Counted from the first letter of the stretch, positions 35,647 to 44,916 are shown. The stretch is DNA of 64,000 bases from Paraburkholderia silvatlantica (GCF_003096715.1 NZ_QEOL01000001.1:310001-374000), one strand, 5' to 3'. Program-made: numbers and translations. The notes: generated from the sequence alone by a model not told the origin.

Positions 35647-36503
35647 TGACGTGCTCCGCGCAGCCGGTACCACGGTGTGAGCGCGTTGCCGACACGCTTG
35701 ACGAGCAGGCTGCTGCCCATCCCCAGCACGCCGATCAGCGCCATGCCGACGACGATGTCCGCGTAGTTCTGCAACGTATAGGATTCCCACGTGAAGTAGC
35801 CGATGCCGTACTGGCCCGCGATCATTTCCGCGGTGACGAGGCAGAACCACGCGGTGCCCATGCCGATCGACAGGCCGGTGAAGATCGACGGCGCGGCGCC
35901 GGGCAGCACGACCTCCGTATAAAGCGACAGCGTGCCGGTGCCGAGCCCGCGCGCGGTCGCGACGAGCCGCGGATCGACCGCCTCGACGCCGTGGATCGTG
36001 TTCAGCAGGATCGGAAACAGCGCGCCGATGAACGTGATGAACATCATGCTCAACTCGGACGACGGAAACATCAGGATCGCGAGCGGAATCCACGCGACGG
36101 CCGGAATCGGGCGCAACATTTCGAGCGGCGGCAACAGGATGTCCTCGAGCGCGCGGTAGCGGCCGATCGCGAGGCCGAGCCCGACACCGACGACGGCCGC
36201 CGCGCAGAAGCCGACCAGCACGCGCGTGAGGCTCGCGGCCAGATGCATCGGCAGTTTCGGCGAGTGCAGCAGGTCCCATAGCGCGGGAATCGTATTGGCC
36301 GGCGACGGCATGTTCGCGAACGTGACGACGCCGAGCGACAGGCGGTAGTGCACGGCCAGTTGCCAGGCGGCGATGAACAACGCGATCGACGCGATGCGCA
36401 AGGCTCGCCGGAACGTTGGCGAGCGGCGGCCGGCCGGCGCCGCCGGCGCGGGTTCCGTCGCCGCGGAGCGCTGGCGTGCGGTGAGGTCGAGTGTGGCAGA
36501 CAT
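35643..36503 (-). CDS. ABC importer permease, taurine/sulfonate/nitrate type
   Basis: 286 residues, an inner-membrane protein with about six transmembrane segments. The EAA-like coupling loop is VATARGLGTGTLSLYTEVVLPGAAP; AALTRVLVGF-type and GMGTAWFCLVTAEMIAGQYGIGY segments are characteristic of TauC/SsuC. A proline/alanine-rich cytoplasmic leader (~30 residues) precedes TM1. It is coupled by a 4-base overlap to the ATPase gene and follows the binding-protein gene by 49 bp. Confidence 0.93.
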   Translation of the reverse strand: MSATLDLTARQRSAATEPAPAAPAGRRSPTFRRALRIASIALFIAAWQLAVHYRLSLGVVTFANMPSPANTIPALWDLLHSPKLPMHLAASLTRVLVGFCAAAVVGVGLGLAIGRYRALEDILLPPLEMLRPIPAVAWIPLAILMFPSSELSMMFITFIGALFPILLNTIHGVEAVDPRLVATARGLGTGTLSLYTEVVLPGAAPSIFTGLSIGMGTAWFCLVTAEMIAGQYGIGYFTWESYTLQNYADIVVGMALIGVLGMGSSLLVKRVGNALTPWYRLRGARQ

Positions 36504-36552
36504 GCGGACTCCTCGAAGCGGGGGATGATCAATGCCGGCAACAGGTGCGAAA

Positions 36553-37986
36553 TCAGCGCGCCGCGACGGCCTGCGATGCGGCCGTCGTCTTCACCGCCGC
36601 CGCATAGTCGACGACGGCCCCGGATGTGCGCTGCGCATATGCGTCGGCACCGGCTTTCTGAAGAAACGCGGTGATGTTGCCGTGCGCGTCACGCACATAC
36701 CACGCGTCCGACGCGAACAGCTTCAGCCCGCTGTCGTGGTCCTGCACATACACCGCGCGGGGCTTGCGGGCAGACGGCGCGAGCTTCGCGAGCGTAGCGA
36801 ACGCCTCCCCGACGTTCGCGTAGTTGCGCACGTGCGCTTCATTCGGCAACCAGATCTGCGCGACGTCGTTGAAGTCGCGAATCGGCTTGCCGGTCAGCGC
36901 GTCGTTCGCGACGAGCGGCTGTCTTGCGTAGTTCTTCAGCGCGGCGTCGTAATCGAGCCCCGACTCCTTGAACGCCTCGCGGATGTAGCGATCGTCGACG
37001 AACGTGTTCGCATCGAGATTCACGTCCGTCTTCTTGAGCAGCTTCAGCGTATCGATTGCGGTCGCGACGGCCTGCCGGTATTCCGGCTTCCAGGTGAGAT
37101 CGCGCGTCTGCAGGCCGAGCGGGCCGTGATACAGATAGTCGACCGGCGCCTCGATGCCCGTCACCTTCTCGATCAGCAGGCTGTACTTCTCGGGGTCCTG
37201 CGCGATCAGGCGGTTCGCTTCGATGGCCGCGCGCAGATACGCGACGACGACTTCCGGATACTTCTGTGCGTACGCGGCGTCGACCAGCGCGCCGTGGAAG
37301 GTCGGCGCATGGCTTTGCGCGCCGTCGTAGATCTTGCGCGCGATGCCACGATACGGGAAGAGGTCGGCGAACGGCACGAAGTCAGCGTGCGCGTCGATCT
37401 TGCCGGCCTTCAGCGCGCTGCCGGCCACTTCCGGCGCCTGCGTGATGATATTCACGTCGGTGTCCGGGTTCCAGCCCTGCGCCTTGATCGCTCGCAGCAG
37501 CATGCCATGCGCGGTGGAGGCGAACGGAACCGAGATCGTCTTGCCCTTCAGGTCCGCGATCGAATGTACCGGAGAATTGACGGGCACGACGATGCCGTTG
37601 CCGCTGCCGTCGATGCTGCCTTCGAGCACGGTGATGAAAAGGCTCTTTCTACCAGCCTTCTGGAATGCGGCTCCGTTCAGCGCGCCGGGAAAGTCCGCCA
37701 TCGCGCCGAAGTCGAGCTTGCCGGCCACCATCTCGTTCGTGAGCGGCGCACCTGACGTGAAGTCTTTCCACTGCACGTCATATGTGACGTTCGCGTACTT
37801 GCCGGTATGCGGCAGGTACTTGTCGAGCAGATGCAGTTCGCGAATCAGCAGGCCGCCGGTCGCGCAGTTGATTGTGGTGTCCTGCGTGCCGATCGCCACG
37901 CGAAGGGTTTCTGCGTGCGCGGTCACGGCCGCCGCGAACAGCAGCGGCGCGGCGATGAGGCGAACAATCCGTTGTCGTGTTTTCAT
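36553..37986 (-). CDS. ABC solute-binding protein with NosL-like C-terminal extension
   Basis: 477 residues, starting at ATG 37986 with a Sec signal peptide (RLIAAPLLFAAAVTAHA). The first ~390 residues are a SsuA/TauA/NrtA-like binding fold: VAIGTQDTTINCATGGLL, a DFGAMADFPGALNG segment and IADLKGKTISVPFASTAHG. The C-terminal ~70 residues (AVYVQDHDSGLKLFASDAWY, then VRDAHGNITAFLQKAGADAY) look like a NosL-type domain lacking the copper-binding methionines. Mature location is periplasm. Its 477 residues exceed the ~320-340 usual for this class. The ligand is unknown; an organosulfur compound fits the operon. Confidence 0.88.
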   Translation of the reverse strand: MKTRQRIVRLIAAPLLFAAAVTAHAETLRVAIGTQDTTINCATGGLLIRELHLLDKYLPHTGKYANVTYDVQWKDFTSGAPLTNEMVAGKLDFGAMADFPGALNGAAFQKAGRKSLFITVLEGSIDGSGNGIVVPVNSPVHSIADLKGKTISVPFASTAHGMLLRAIKAQGWNPDTDVNIITQAPEVAGSALKAGKIDAHADFVPFADLFPYRGIARKIYDGAQSHAPTFHGALVDAAYAQKYPEVVVAYLRAAIEANRLIAQDPEKYSLLIEKVTGIEAPVDYLYHGPLGLQTRDLTWKPEYRQAVATAIDTLKLLKKTDVNLDANTFVDDRYIREAFKESGLDYDAALKNYARQPLVANDALTGKPIRDFNDVAQIWLPNEAHVRNYANVGEAFATLAKLAPSARKPRAVYVQDHDSGLKLFASDAWYVRDAHGNITAFLQKAGADAYAQRTSGAVVDYAAAVKTTAASQAVAAR

Positions 37987-38030
37987 GGTCTCGCGTGCGT
38001 AGGTGTGGAACGGTGCGTGGGTAACAGCCG

Positions 38031-38276
38031 TTAGCGCAGCAAATAGGGAATGTCGACCTTCACTGCGCCGGTCGGGCAATCGCGTTCGCAGGGCATGCAG
38101 TACCAGCATTCGTCGAACTGCATGTAGGCCTTGCCCTTCGTGAGGTCGATCGCGAGCAGATCGAGCGGACAGACATCGACGCAGACGGTACAGCCCTTGT
38201 CGGCGATGCAGCGCTCTTCATCGATCGTCACGGGCGCGCTGCTGCGCTGGAAGATTTCGTGGGGCGTATAGGACAT
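38031..38276 (-). CDS. 2x[4Fe-4S] ferredoxin, AprB-like
   Basis: 81 residues. Two cluster motifs are visible: C-IADKGC-TVC-VDVCP and CWYC-MPC-ERDCP, eight or more cysteines in all. The CWYC form and the VTIDEERC start resemble the beta subunit of adenylylsulfate reductase and related flavoprotein partners. It is encoded 11 bp after the AprA-like flavoprotein and so very probably passes electrons to or from its FAD. Start ATG 38276. Cytoplasmic. Confidence 0.92.
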   Translation of the reverse strand: MSYTPHEIFQRSSAPVTIDEERCIADKGCTVCVDVCPLDLLAIDLTKGKAYMQFDECWYCMPCERDCPTGAVKVDIPYLLR

Positions 38277-38287
38277 GACTGGATTCC

Positions 38288-40027
38288 TCAATTCGCGGTC
38301 GCGAGCGCCGCGTTTTCGCGGATGCGCAACTGGTCGTACGCGCCGCGTTCGTACTCGGCGAGCGGCACGATGTATGGCGCGACCGGGCGCTTCTCGCTCG
38401 TCATCCGGCCCGATCCATCCTTGCGCAGATGCGTGTGGCAGAACCACTCGGCGTCGTTGCGCTGCGGATAGTCGACGCGGTGGTGGTACAGGCCCCAGCG
38501 GCTTTCGGTACGAAACAGCGACGCGCGCGCGGCCATTTCCGCGCAGTCGCGGATCGCGCGGACTTCGGCCGCGCGCATCAGCTCGTGCGGGTTGTTCGCC
38601 TTGATTGTGTCGATGTCGTCGGCGATTTCATCGAAGCGTTGCAGGCCGATTTCCATCTTGCGCGTCACCTTCGGCGGTTGCAGATAGTCGTTGACCATGC
38701 GGCGCAGCTTGTATTCGACCTGCGCAGGCGCGAGGCCGCTGTCGCGTTCGAGCGGCGCGTAGATCCGCGCGCGTTCGGCAGCGACCTGCGCGTCGTCCAC
38801 CGGCGCATGATCGCGGCCCGCGACGTATTCGGCCGCGTTGTGGCCTGCGAACCAGCCGTAGGTGAACGCGCCGAGCATGTAGTTGTGCGGGACGGCGGCC
38901 ATGTCGCCGGCCGCATACAGGCCCGGCACGGTGGTCTCGGCACGCGCGTTGACGTAGACACCCGATGCACTGTGCCCGCTGCAGAAGCCGATCTCCGAGA
39001 TGTGCATCTCGACCATCTGCCGCCGGTAGTCGGTGCCGCGTCCGGCGTGAAAGCGCCCGCGGCTCGGTCGCTCGTTCGTGTGCAGGATCTGCTCGATGGT
39101 CTGGATCGTTTCTTCCGCGAGATGGTCGAGCTTCAGGAACACCGGGCCGTTGCCGCTCTGGAGTTCCTGGTAGAACTCCCACATCATCTGGCCACTCCAG
39201 TAGTCGCACTCGATGAAGCGCTCGCCCTTGCCGTTCGCGGTGAAGCCGCCGAGCGGGCCGGTCACGTACGCGCATGCTGGGCCGTTATAGTCCTTGATCA
39301 GCGGGTTGATCTGGAAGCATTCGAGGTTTGCGAGCGCAGCGCCCGCGTGGTACGCCATCGCGTAGCCGTCGCCGGCGTTGGTCGGGTTCTCGTAGGTGCC
39401 CATCAGATAGCCGGACGCCGGCAGGCCGAGCCGGCCGGCCGCGCCGCAGCACAGAATCACCGCCTTCGCTCGCACCACGTAGAATTCAGCCGTGCGGCAG
39501 TCGAAGCCGAGGATGCCGCACGCGCGGCCTTGCGCATCCGTCAGTACGCGCGTGGCGACGATGCGGTTCGTGATTTCGATCCGGGCGCGCTTGAGCTGGC
39601 GGTACAGGATCTTCTTCACGTCGTGTCCCTCCGGCATTGGCAGCACGTAGGCGCCCATGTGATGGACTTTCCTGACCGCGTAATCGCCATTGCCGTCCTT
39701 TTCGAACTTGACGCCCCAGCGGTCGAGTTGCTCGATGGTCGTGAAGCTGTGTGTCGCGTAGGCATGCACGGCTTCCTGATCGACGATGCCGTCGTTCGCG
39801 ATCGTGATCTCGCGCGTGTACTGTTCCGGCGTCGCGTGACCCGGAATGATCGCGTTGTTCAGCCCGTCCATGCCCATCGAAATCGCGCCGCTGCGCTTCA
39901 CATTCGCTTTTTCGAGCAGCAGTACCTTGAGCGCAGGGTCGCGCTCCTTCGCCTTGATCGCGGCCATCGGGCCGGCCGTGCCGCCGCCGACCACGACGAC
40001 GTCGTATTCGAGCACCTCGGTTTTCAT
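38288..40027 (-). CDS. FAD-dependent oxidoreductase, AprA / fumarate-reductase flavoprotein family
   Basis: 579 residues. The Rossmann FAD motif is VVVVGGGTAGPMAAIKAKE; RSGAISMGMDGLNNAI parallels the RSGAVAQGL.AIN segment of AprA; ILCCGAAGRLGLPASGY, AAGDMAAVPHNYMLGA and the C-terminal ESRWGLYHHRVDYP are further flavoprotein landmarks. With the AprB-like ferredoxin it would form an alpha/beta redox enzyme. Adenylylsulfate reductase itself is not expected here because sat and dsr genes are absent; a reductase or oxidase of an organosulfur compound is a better guess. Coupled to the GntR gene by a 4-base overlap. Confidence 0.9.
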   Translation of the reverse strand: MKTEVLEYDVVVVGGGTAGPMAAIKAKERDPALKVLLLEKANVKRSGAISMGMDGLNNAIIPGHATPEQYTREITIANDGIVDQEAVHAYATHSFTTIEQLDRWGVKFEKDGNGDYAVRKVHHMGAYVLPMPEGHDVKKILYRQLKRARIEITNRIVATRVLTDAQGRACGILGFDCRTAEFYVVRAKAVILCCGAAGRLGLPASGYLMGTYENPTNAGDGYAMAYHAGAALANLECFQINPLIKDYNGPACAYVTGPLGGFTANGKGERFIECDYWSGQMMWEFYQELQSGNGPVFLKLDHLAEETIQTIEQILHTNERPSRGRFHAGRGTDYRRQMVEMHISEIGFCSGHSASGVYVNARAETTVPGLYAAGDMAAVPHNYMLGAFTYGWFAGHNAAEYVAGRDHAPVDDAQVAAERARIYAPLERDSGLAPAQVEYKLRRMVNDYLQPPKVTRKMEIGLQRFDEIADDIDTIKANNPHELMRAAEVRAIRDCAEMAARASLFRTESRWGLYHHRVDYPQRNDAEWFCHTHLRKDGSGRMTSEKRPVAPYIVPLAEYERGAYDQLRIRENAALATAN

Positions 40028-40785
40028 CGTGCTTTCCTTCGGGATTTCTGGCGGTCGATGCGCAGCCGGTACTGGAACGCATCACCGCGAAAGTACAGGT
40101 ATTCGTAATCGATCGGCGCGCCGGACGCGTCGTGCGTCAGGCGCTCGATCCGCAGCACGGGGCTGCCGTCCTCGACATGCAGTGCGTCGACGATGTCGTC
40201 GTCGGCGAGAATCGCGCCGATCGAAACATCGGCATGGCCGAGCGGCACGCCGCAGTCGTTTTCGAGAATCAGGAAGATGTCGCGCGTGACGAGGTCCGCG
40301 TTCGCGAGCCGCTTGCCGATCGCTTCGGGTACCCAGGTGAGTTCCAGCGACACCGGTTCGCGATTGAGCATCCGCACGCGATGGATTTCCGCAACCGGCG
40401 CGCCTTCCGGCAGATTGAGCCGTGACGCGATATGACGATCCGCTTTCACGATCCTGAAGCTGCGCAACTGGTTGACGATCTCGTAGCCCATCGACGACAT
40501 CGCCTCCGAGAAGCCCTGCAGTGAGGTCACGTTCTGGAACGCCTTGGGTTTCGATACGAACGTGCCCTTGCCGTGCACCTTGAATAGCAGACCTTCCTTT
40601 TGCAGGTCGCCCAATGCCTGGCGCACGGTGATGCGGCTGACCTCGAACATCGCACACAATTCGTGCTCGGATGGCATCTGGCTGTGCGGCGCGTACGTGC
40701 CGTCGAGGATGCGCGCACGCAATGTGTCCTTGATCTGGACATAGAGCGGCTGCGGCGACAGCGGCACCAGGTTGCTCCGTGACAT
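40024..40785 (-). CDS. GntR/HutC-family regulator (UTRA domain), first gene of the operon
   Basis: 253 residues from ATG 40785. The winged helix (LYVQIKDTLRARILDGTYAP, MPSEHELCAMFEVSRITVRQ, ALGDLQKEGLLFKVHGKGTF) is followed by a UTRA effector domain (FRIVKADRHIASRLNLPEGA, VAEIHRVRMLN). HutC-type regulators are released from DNA by a pathway metabolite. As the first gene of the minus-strand operon, overlapping the flavoprotein ATG by 4 bases, it should be autoregulated through the nested palindrome at 40831-40854. Weak ribosome site. Confidence 0.92.
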   Translation of the reverse strand: MSRSNLVPLSPQPLYVQIKDTLRARILDGTYAPHSQMPSEHELCAMFEVSRITVRQALGDLQKEGLLFKVHGKGTFVSKPKAFQNVTSLQGFSEAMSSMGYEIVNQLRSFRIVKADRHIASRLNLPEGAPVAEIHRVRMLNREPVSLELTWVPEAIGKRLANADLVTRDIFLILENDCGVPLGHADVSIGAILADDDIVDALHVEDGSPVLRIERLTHDASGAPIDYEYLYFRGDAFQYRLRIDRQKSRRKAR

Positions 40786-40830
40786 GGTCGGTTCGGCTTG
40801 TAATGACAAGATGGGTGGCAGTCTAATCAG

Positions 40831-40854
40831 GGTTTGATTTGGGACAAACAAACC
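40831..40854. promoter_or_regulatory. Nested palindrome upstream of the GntR-led operon
   Basis: GGTTTG (40831-40836) is repeated inverted as CAAACC (40849-40854), and inside it TTTG-GGA-CAAA (40838-40848) forms a second dyad. It lies 46-69 bases before the GntR start codon. This is the obvious operator candidate for autoregulation. Assignment by position. Confidence 0.6.
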
Positions 40855-40859
40855 ATTTC

Positions 40860-41389
40860 TGATATGTAATTCAGATGTCCGATGTAAAGCCTTCTGACGC
40901 GCGGGTTGGGTGCTGTAACGTTGATCCGGATGTTCGAGCGTCGGGTGTGACCGGTGCAGAATCGCGTGTCCGATCACTTTCGTGCTGGCTTTGGAGATCT
41001 CACGGACAAGGGGCGTCACGTGGCAAACAGACGGTCAGGCAACACCGGGAGCGGGGCGTGTCCGACAACGAAAAACCCGAGGACCCTTGGCTCAAGAATG
41101 AGATCCAGGAACAGGTCGGCGAAGATCTCCAGCGTGGGAGCATGCACTCGTCAACGGCGCGAACTTCGCGGCGACAACCCGGGACGTGTCGATTGTCGGG
41201 CAGATCGAAGACGTGCTTGACCAGATCGATCACTACGTCGCCAGACTTTTATCGATCCGCGATGTGCTGCGCCCGCTCGAAGCGCTCCGCCATGAAGATC
41301 TGGCTGGTCCGGATCAAGATTGAGCTTGCAGCGAATCTCCCCCGGTACGTATCCGTCACGGGATGTGGAGTAACGCCTCGATCCAGCGG
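40860..41389. other. 530-bp gap holding a possible frameshifted small gene
   Basis: Between the GntR promoter and the integrase stop. From GTG 41058 a plus-strand frame reads SDNEKPEDPWLKNEIQEQVG; near 41138 a different frame takes over with ALVNGANFAATTRDVSIVGQ and then IEDVLDQIDHYVARLLSIRD up to TGA 41321-41323. Both parts look protein-like, so a decayed small protein with one frameshift is possible. No family recognised. Confidence 0.3.
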
Positions 41390-42367
41390 TTATGGCGCAG
41401 GCAATGCGATGACGGGTAGCTCCTGCACGGTCGTACCTGGTGTTGCGAGTGCCGATTCGATGCGGTGTTGCGCGAACGGATCGGCGGCATCGATGTAGCG
41501 CATCGCGGAACGCACGTCTTTCCAGCCAACGTACTGCATCAGCATCTTCAGATCCCAGCCGTTCGAGTTGGCCCACGTTGCGAAGCCCCGCCGTAGCGAA
41601 TGGCTGCTGTAGCTGTCCGGCGCGGCCAGGCCTGCTGCGTGGAAAAGCGCACGCAACAGCGGCACGAAACTGCTCGCATGCAGCCCCTCGTCGCTGACGT
41701 TTCCCCAGCGGTCGATGCTCCGGAACACGGGCCCTTCCGTCAGGCCGGACGCCGCAATCCACGCTTCGTAAGCCGCCACCGGACACAGGCGTGAAAGTGC
41801 CGGGGCCTTGAAGGTCGTGCCCAGCTGCGCGCGGTCGCCTTTCGTGCGCGGCAGGTACAACGTCATGCCGCGGCCCGCCTCAACGGCTACGTGCTCGATT
41901 CTCAGTCGGCTGAGTTCATCCGAGCGAAAGCCGCGCCAGAAACCCAGCAGCATCAGGGCACGGTTGCGAAGGCACGCGAGGCGCTCGCGCCCGTCGGCTT
42001 CCCTGGCGATCTGCTCATCGAGCCAGGCCGTGAGCTTTTCGAGCTGCGCGAGCTGCATGGGCTTCGCCCGCTTCTCGGTTGCGGGATGCAGCGCGACGAT
42101 ACCTCTGAGAACCTTGCGCACATGTGGGGCCTTCGTCGGATCCGGAAAACCCTGCGTCTGATGCCATTGCGCGAGGGCTGCAAGCCGCGAGCGCAGGGTA
42201 TTGACCGAAAGGGTTTCTGCGTGATCGGCAAGGTACCGCGCAACCATGTCAGCGCTCGCGGGCAGAAAGCCGCCCCCTTCAACCTCGAAATGCCGAAGCG
42301 CCGACTGGTAACTGCGCCGGGTGTTTTCACGCGTCGCGGCTTCGACGTAGCGATCGATGGCAGACAT
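41390..42367 (-). CDS. Tyrosine-type site-specific recombinase/integrase
   Basis: 325 residues. An N-terminal SAM-like core-binding domain (TRENTRRSYQSALRHFEVEG, VNTLRSRLAALAQWHQ) precedes the catalytic domain with Arg in GFWRGFRSDELSRL, the box II HSLRRGFATW (H-x-x-R) and the nucleophile tyrosine in SAMRYIDAADP. It could integrate or excise the 41-51 kb island or be a plasmid-derived resolvase. It is divergent from the primase-helicase gene; no tRNA or att repeat was identified. Confidence 0.93.
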   Translation of the reverse strand: MSAIDRYVEAATRENTRRSYQSALRHFEVEGGGFLPASADMVARYLADHAETLSVNTLRSRLAALAQWHQTQGFPDPTKAPHVRKVLRGIVALHPATEKRAKPMQLAQLEKLTAWLDEQIAREADGRERLACLRNRALMLLGFWRGFRSDELSRLRIEHVAVEAGRGMTLYLPRTKGDRAQLGTTFKAPALSRLCPVAAYEAWIAASGLTEGPVFRSIDRWGNVSDEGLHASSFVPLLRALFHAAGLAAPDSYSSHSLRRGFATWANSNGWDLKMLMQYVGWKDVRSAMRYIDAADPFAQHRIESALATPGTTVQELPVIALPAP

Positions 42368-42477
42368 GGCTCGTGGGTAAAATCAGGTGATCGGTATCGG
42401 AGACGATGATATGCAACAACGAACGTGTGCGCCAGCCGGCGTGCTCGACGGGAGCCAGGATTTCGGCCGGTGAAGCG

Positions 42478-44916
42478 ATGAACGACGGCAAGCCGCTACA
42501 GGCAGACTGGGAAAATTTCACCCGCGAGGAGCTGTTCGCGGAGCTCACCCGCCTGCAGGCCGAAATCGCGCGGCTCACCGCCTTGCTGCCGGCAACGCTG
42601 CAGGCGCAGGCAAAGCCCGTGCGGGTGGCCCGGAACGCACCATCGCCAGCAGTGCGAAACACGCGCGCCCCCGTACTTTCGCCCGAGCAGAAGGTACAGC
42701 TCTTCCGGCGGCTGTTTCGCGGTCGCACGGATGTCTATCCGCTACGCTGGGAAAGCCGCAACTCCGGAAAATCCGGCTACGCGCCGGCGTGCGCCAACGA
42801 ATGGCGCGCCGGGATCTGCGAAAAGCCCCGCATCCGGTGCGCCGACTGCGGGCATCGTGTACTGCTGACGCTGGACGACCAGGTCGTCTATACGCACCTG
42901 GCCGGCGATCGCACGGTGGGCCTCTATCCACTGATGCCGGACGGCACCTGCTACCTGCTCGCTGTCGACTTCGACGAGGAAGGCTGGCGTGAAGATGCGC
43001 AGGCGTTCCGGCAATCCTGCCTCGAGATGGACGTGCCCGTATCGCTCGAAATCTCGCGTTCAGGCAATGGCGCGCACGCGTGGATCTTCTTCTCGTCGGC
43101 CGTTGCTGCACGTGACGCGCGACGGATGGGCTCTGCCATCATCAGCCACACCTGTACCCGGACCCGTCAGCTCGAACTGACGTCCTACGACCGGCTCTTC
43201 CCGAACCAGGATGTGCTGCCCAAAGGCGGCTTCGGTAACCTCATTGCCCTGCCGCTTCAGAAGCAGCCACGCGAGCATGGCTGGAGCGTGTTTGTCGATG
43301 ACGGCTTTCAGCCGTACGCTGACCAGTGGTCGTATCTCGCGTCCGTGCAAACCATGGACAGCCGCGACATCGAGGGGGTGATCTTTCGCGCCACGGGCGG
43401 TGCGCACCCGCTCGACGTTGCGTTCATCGCCGAGGAGGACCAGGCCGAACCGTGGAAGCCGCCACCCGCGCAGCCGAAGCGGCTGGCCGGAACGATGCCG
43501 GCGTCGCTCACCCTGACGCTCGCGAACCAGCTCTATCTTGAAAAGGCGCAGCTTCCGCAGGCACTGCTCAACCGGCTCATCCGGCTGGCCGCCTTCCAGA
43601 ATCCGGAGTTCTACCGGGCCCAGGCGCGGGGCTTCAGCGTATGGGACAAGCCACGCATCATTGGTCGCGCCGAGAACTGTCCGCGCCACATTGCATTGCC
43701 GCGCGGATGCCTTGACGACGTCATGACGCTGCTGCGCGATAACGGCATCGCCTGCGACATCCGCGACGAGCGGTGCACCGGCGACCCGCTTCCAGTTCCA
43801 TTTGCCGGCACGTTGCGCGATGACCAGCAGGCGGCCGTTACCGACCTGCTGCGACACGACACCGGCATCCTGCATGCGCCGACGGCGTTCGGCAAGACCG
43901 TGACGGCGGCCGCGATGATCGCCCAGCGCGGCGTCAACACGCTCGTGCTCGTGCACCGCCGGGAACTGCTTGACCAGTGGCGCGAGCGCCTGCAGTCGTT
44001 TCTCGCACTCGACGTGCGCGAGATCGGCACGATCGGCGGCGGCAAGTCGAAGGCGACGGGCCGGATCGATGTCGCGATGCTGCAATCCGTGGCACCCGAT
44101 GGTGCCCGCGGAGAGCTGTTGCGGCGTTACGGCCAGGTCATCGTCGATGAATGTCACCACGTCTCCGCGGATTCCTTCGAGGCGGTGCTCAAGGCCGTTC
44201 ATGCGCGCTATGTGCTGGGTCTGACCGCGACTCCGGTGCGGCGCGACAGCCAGCAGCCCGTCATGTTCATGCTGTGCGGACCGATCCGGCATGCAGCGAA
44301 ATCCCCGGCCAGCGCGCCGCAGGTGCTCGAGGTGTTCCCGCAAAGGCTCACCTCCGCAGTGGACGTTGCGGCCGACGCGCCAATCCAGGCGGTGTTCGCC
44401 CAGCTCGCGCAGGACACTCCGCGCACGCAGATGATCGCGACGGCTGTACGTGAACAGTACGGGCAGGGGCGGAACGTGCTGGTACTCACCGAGCGGACGG
44501 ACCATCTCGAAAGCCTGCAGCATCTGCTGCAGGACACAGTGCAGTCGCTGTTCGTGCTGCACGGACGGCTCGGCAGAAAAGCGCGCGCCACCCAGTTGGC
44601 TGCCCTTGACGCGCTGGCCGGTGACACGCCCCGCGTGGTGCTGGCGACTGGCAGGCTCGTAGGTGAAGGCTTCGACCATCCGGCGCTGGACACGCTGGTG
44701 CTGGCCATGCCGGTTGCGTGGAGGGGCACGCTGCAGCAGTACGCCGGCCGGCTGCACCGCGAGCATGCGGGCAAGACCGGCGTACGGGTGATCGATTATG
44801 TGGATGGCGGCCATCCGGTGCTGCAGCGCATGTGGGAGAAACGCCAGCGCGGCTACCGGGCAATGGGCTATCAGGTCCGCACGCCCGGAGAAGATATCCA
44901 GCCCCAGTTGGCCTGA
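42478..44916 (+). CDS. TOTE-type archaeo-eukaryotic primase / superfamily II helicase fusion
   Basis: 812 residues. N-terminal: coiled-coil (~18-35), a four-cysteine zinc knuckle (Cys ~105, 114, 121, 124) and an AEP primase domain with the metal-binding LAVDFDEEGW (Asp ~164/166) and SRSGNGAHAWIFF. C-terminal: SF2 helicase with Walker A HAPTAFGKTVTAA, DECH box VIVDECHHVS, LGLTATPVRRD and motif VI QQYAGRLHREH. This architecture is that of the proposed TOTE conflict systems. The ATG at 42478 keeps a GGTGA site; an in-frame ATG at 42406 would add 24 residues. Divergent from the integrase. Catalytic motifs look intact. Confidence 0.9.
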   Translation: MNDGKPLQADWENFTREELFAELTRLQAEIARLTALLPATLQAQAKPVRVARNAPSPAVRNTRAPVLSPEQKVQLFRRLFRGRTDVYPLRWESRNSGKSGYAPACANEWRAGICEKPRIRCADCGHRVLLTLDDQVVYTHLAGDRTVGLYPLMPDGTCYLLAVDFDEEGWREDAQAFRQSCLEMDVPVSLEISRSGNGAHAWIFFSSAVAARDARRMGSAIISHTCTRTRQLELTSYDRLFPNQDVLPKGGFGNLIALPLQKQPREHGWSVFVDDGFQPYADQWSYLASVQTMDSRDIEGVIFRATGGAHPLDVAFIAEEDQAEPWKPPPAQPKRLAGTMPASLTLTLANQLYLEKAQLPQALLNRLIRLAAFQNPEFYRAQARGFSVWDKPRIIGRAENCPRHIALPRGCLDDVMTLLRDNGIACDIRDERCTGDPLPVPFAGTLRDDQQAAVTDLLRHDTGILHAPTAFGKTVTAAAMIAQRGVNTLVLVHRRELLDQWRERLQSFLALDVREIGTIGGGKSKATGRIDVAMLQSVAPDGARGELLRRYGQVIVDECHHVSADSFEAVLKAVHARYVLGLTATPVRRDSQQPVMFMLCGPIRHAAKSPASAPQVLEVFPQRLTSAVDVAADAPIQAVFAQLAQDTPRTQMIATAVREQYGQGRNVLVLTERTDHLESLQHLLQDTVQSLFVLHGRLGRKARATQLAALDALAGDTPRVVLATGRLVGEGFDHPALDTLVLAMPVAWRGTLQQYAGRLHREHAGKTGVRVIDYVDGGHPVLQRMWEKRQRGYRAMGYQVRTPGEDIQPQLA

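Noticed and set aside
38429-40108. A 559-codon plus-strand open frame opposite the AprA-like flavoprotein
   Set aside because: Antisense shadow; the minus-strand frame has the FAD-binding and family motifs and proper operon overlaps.
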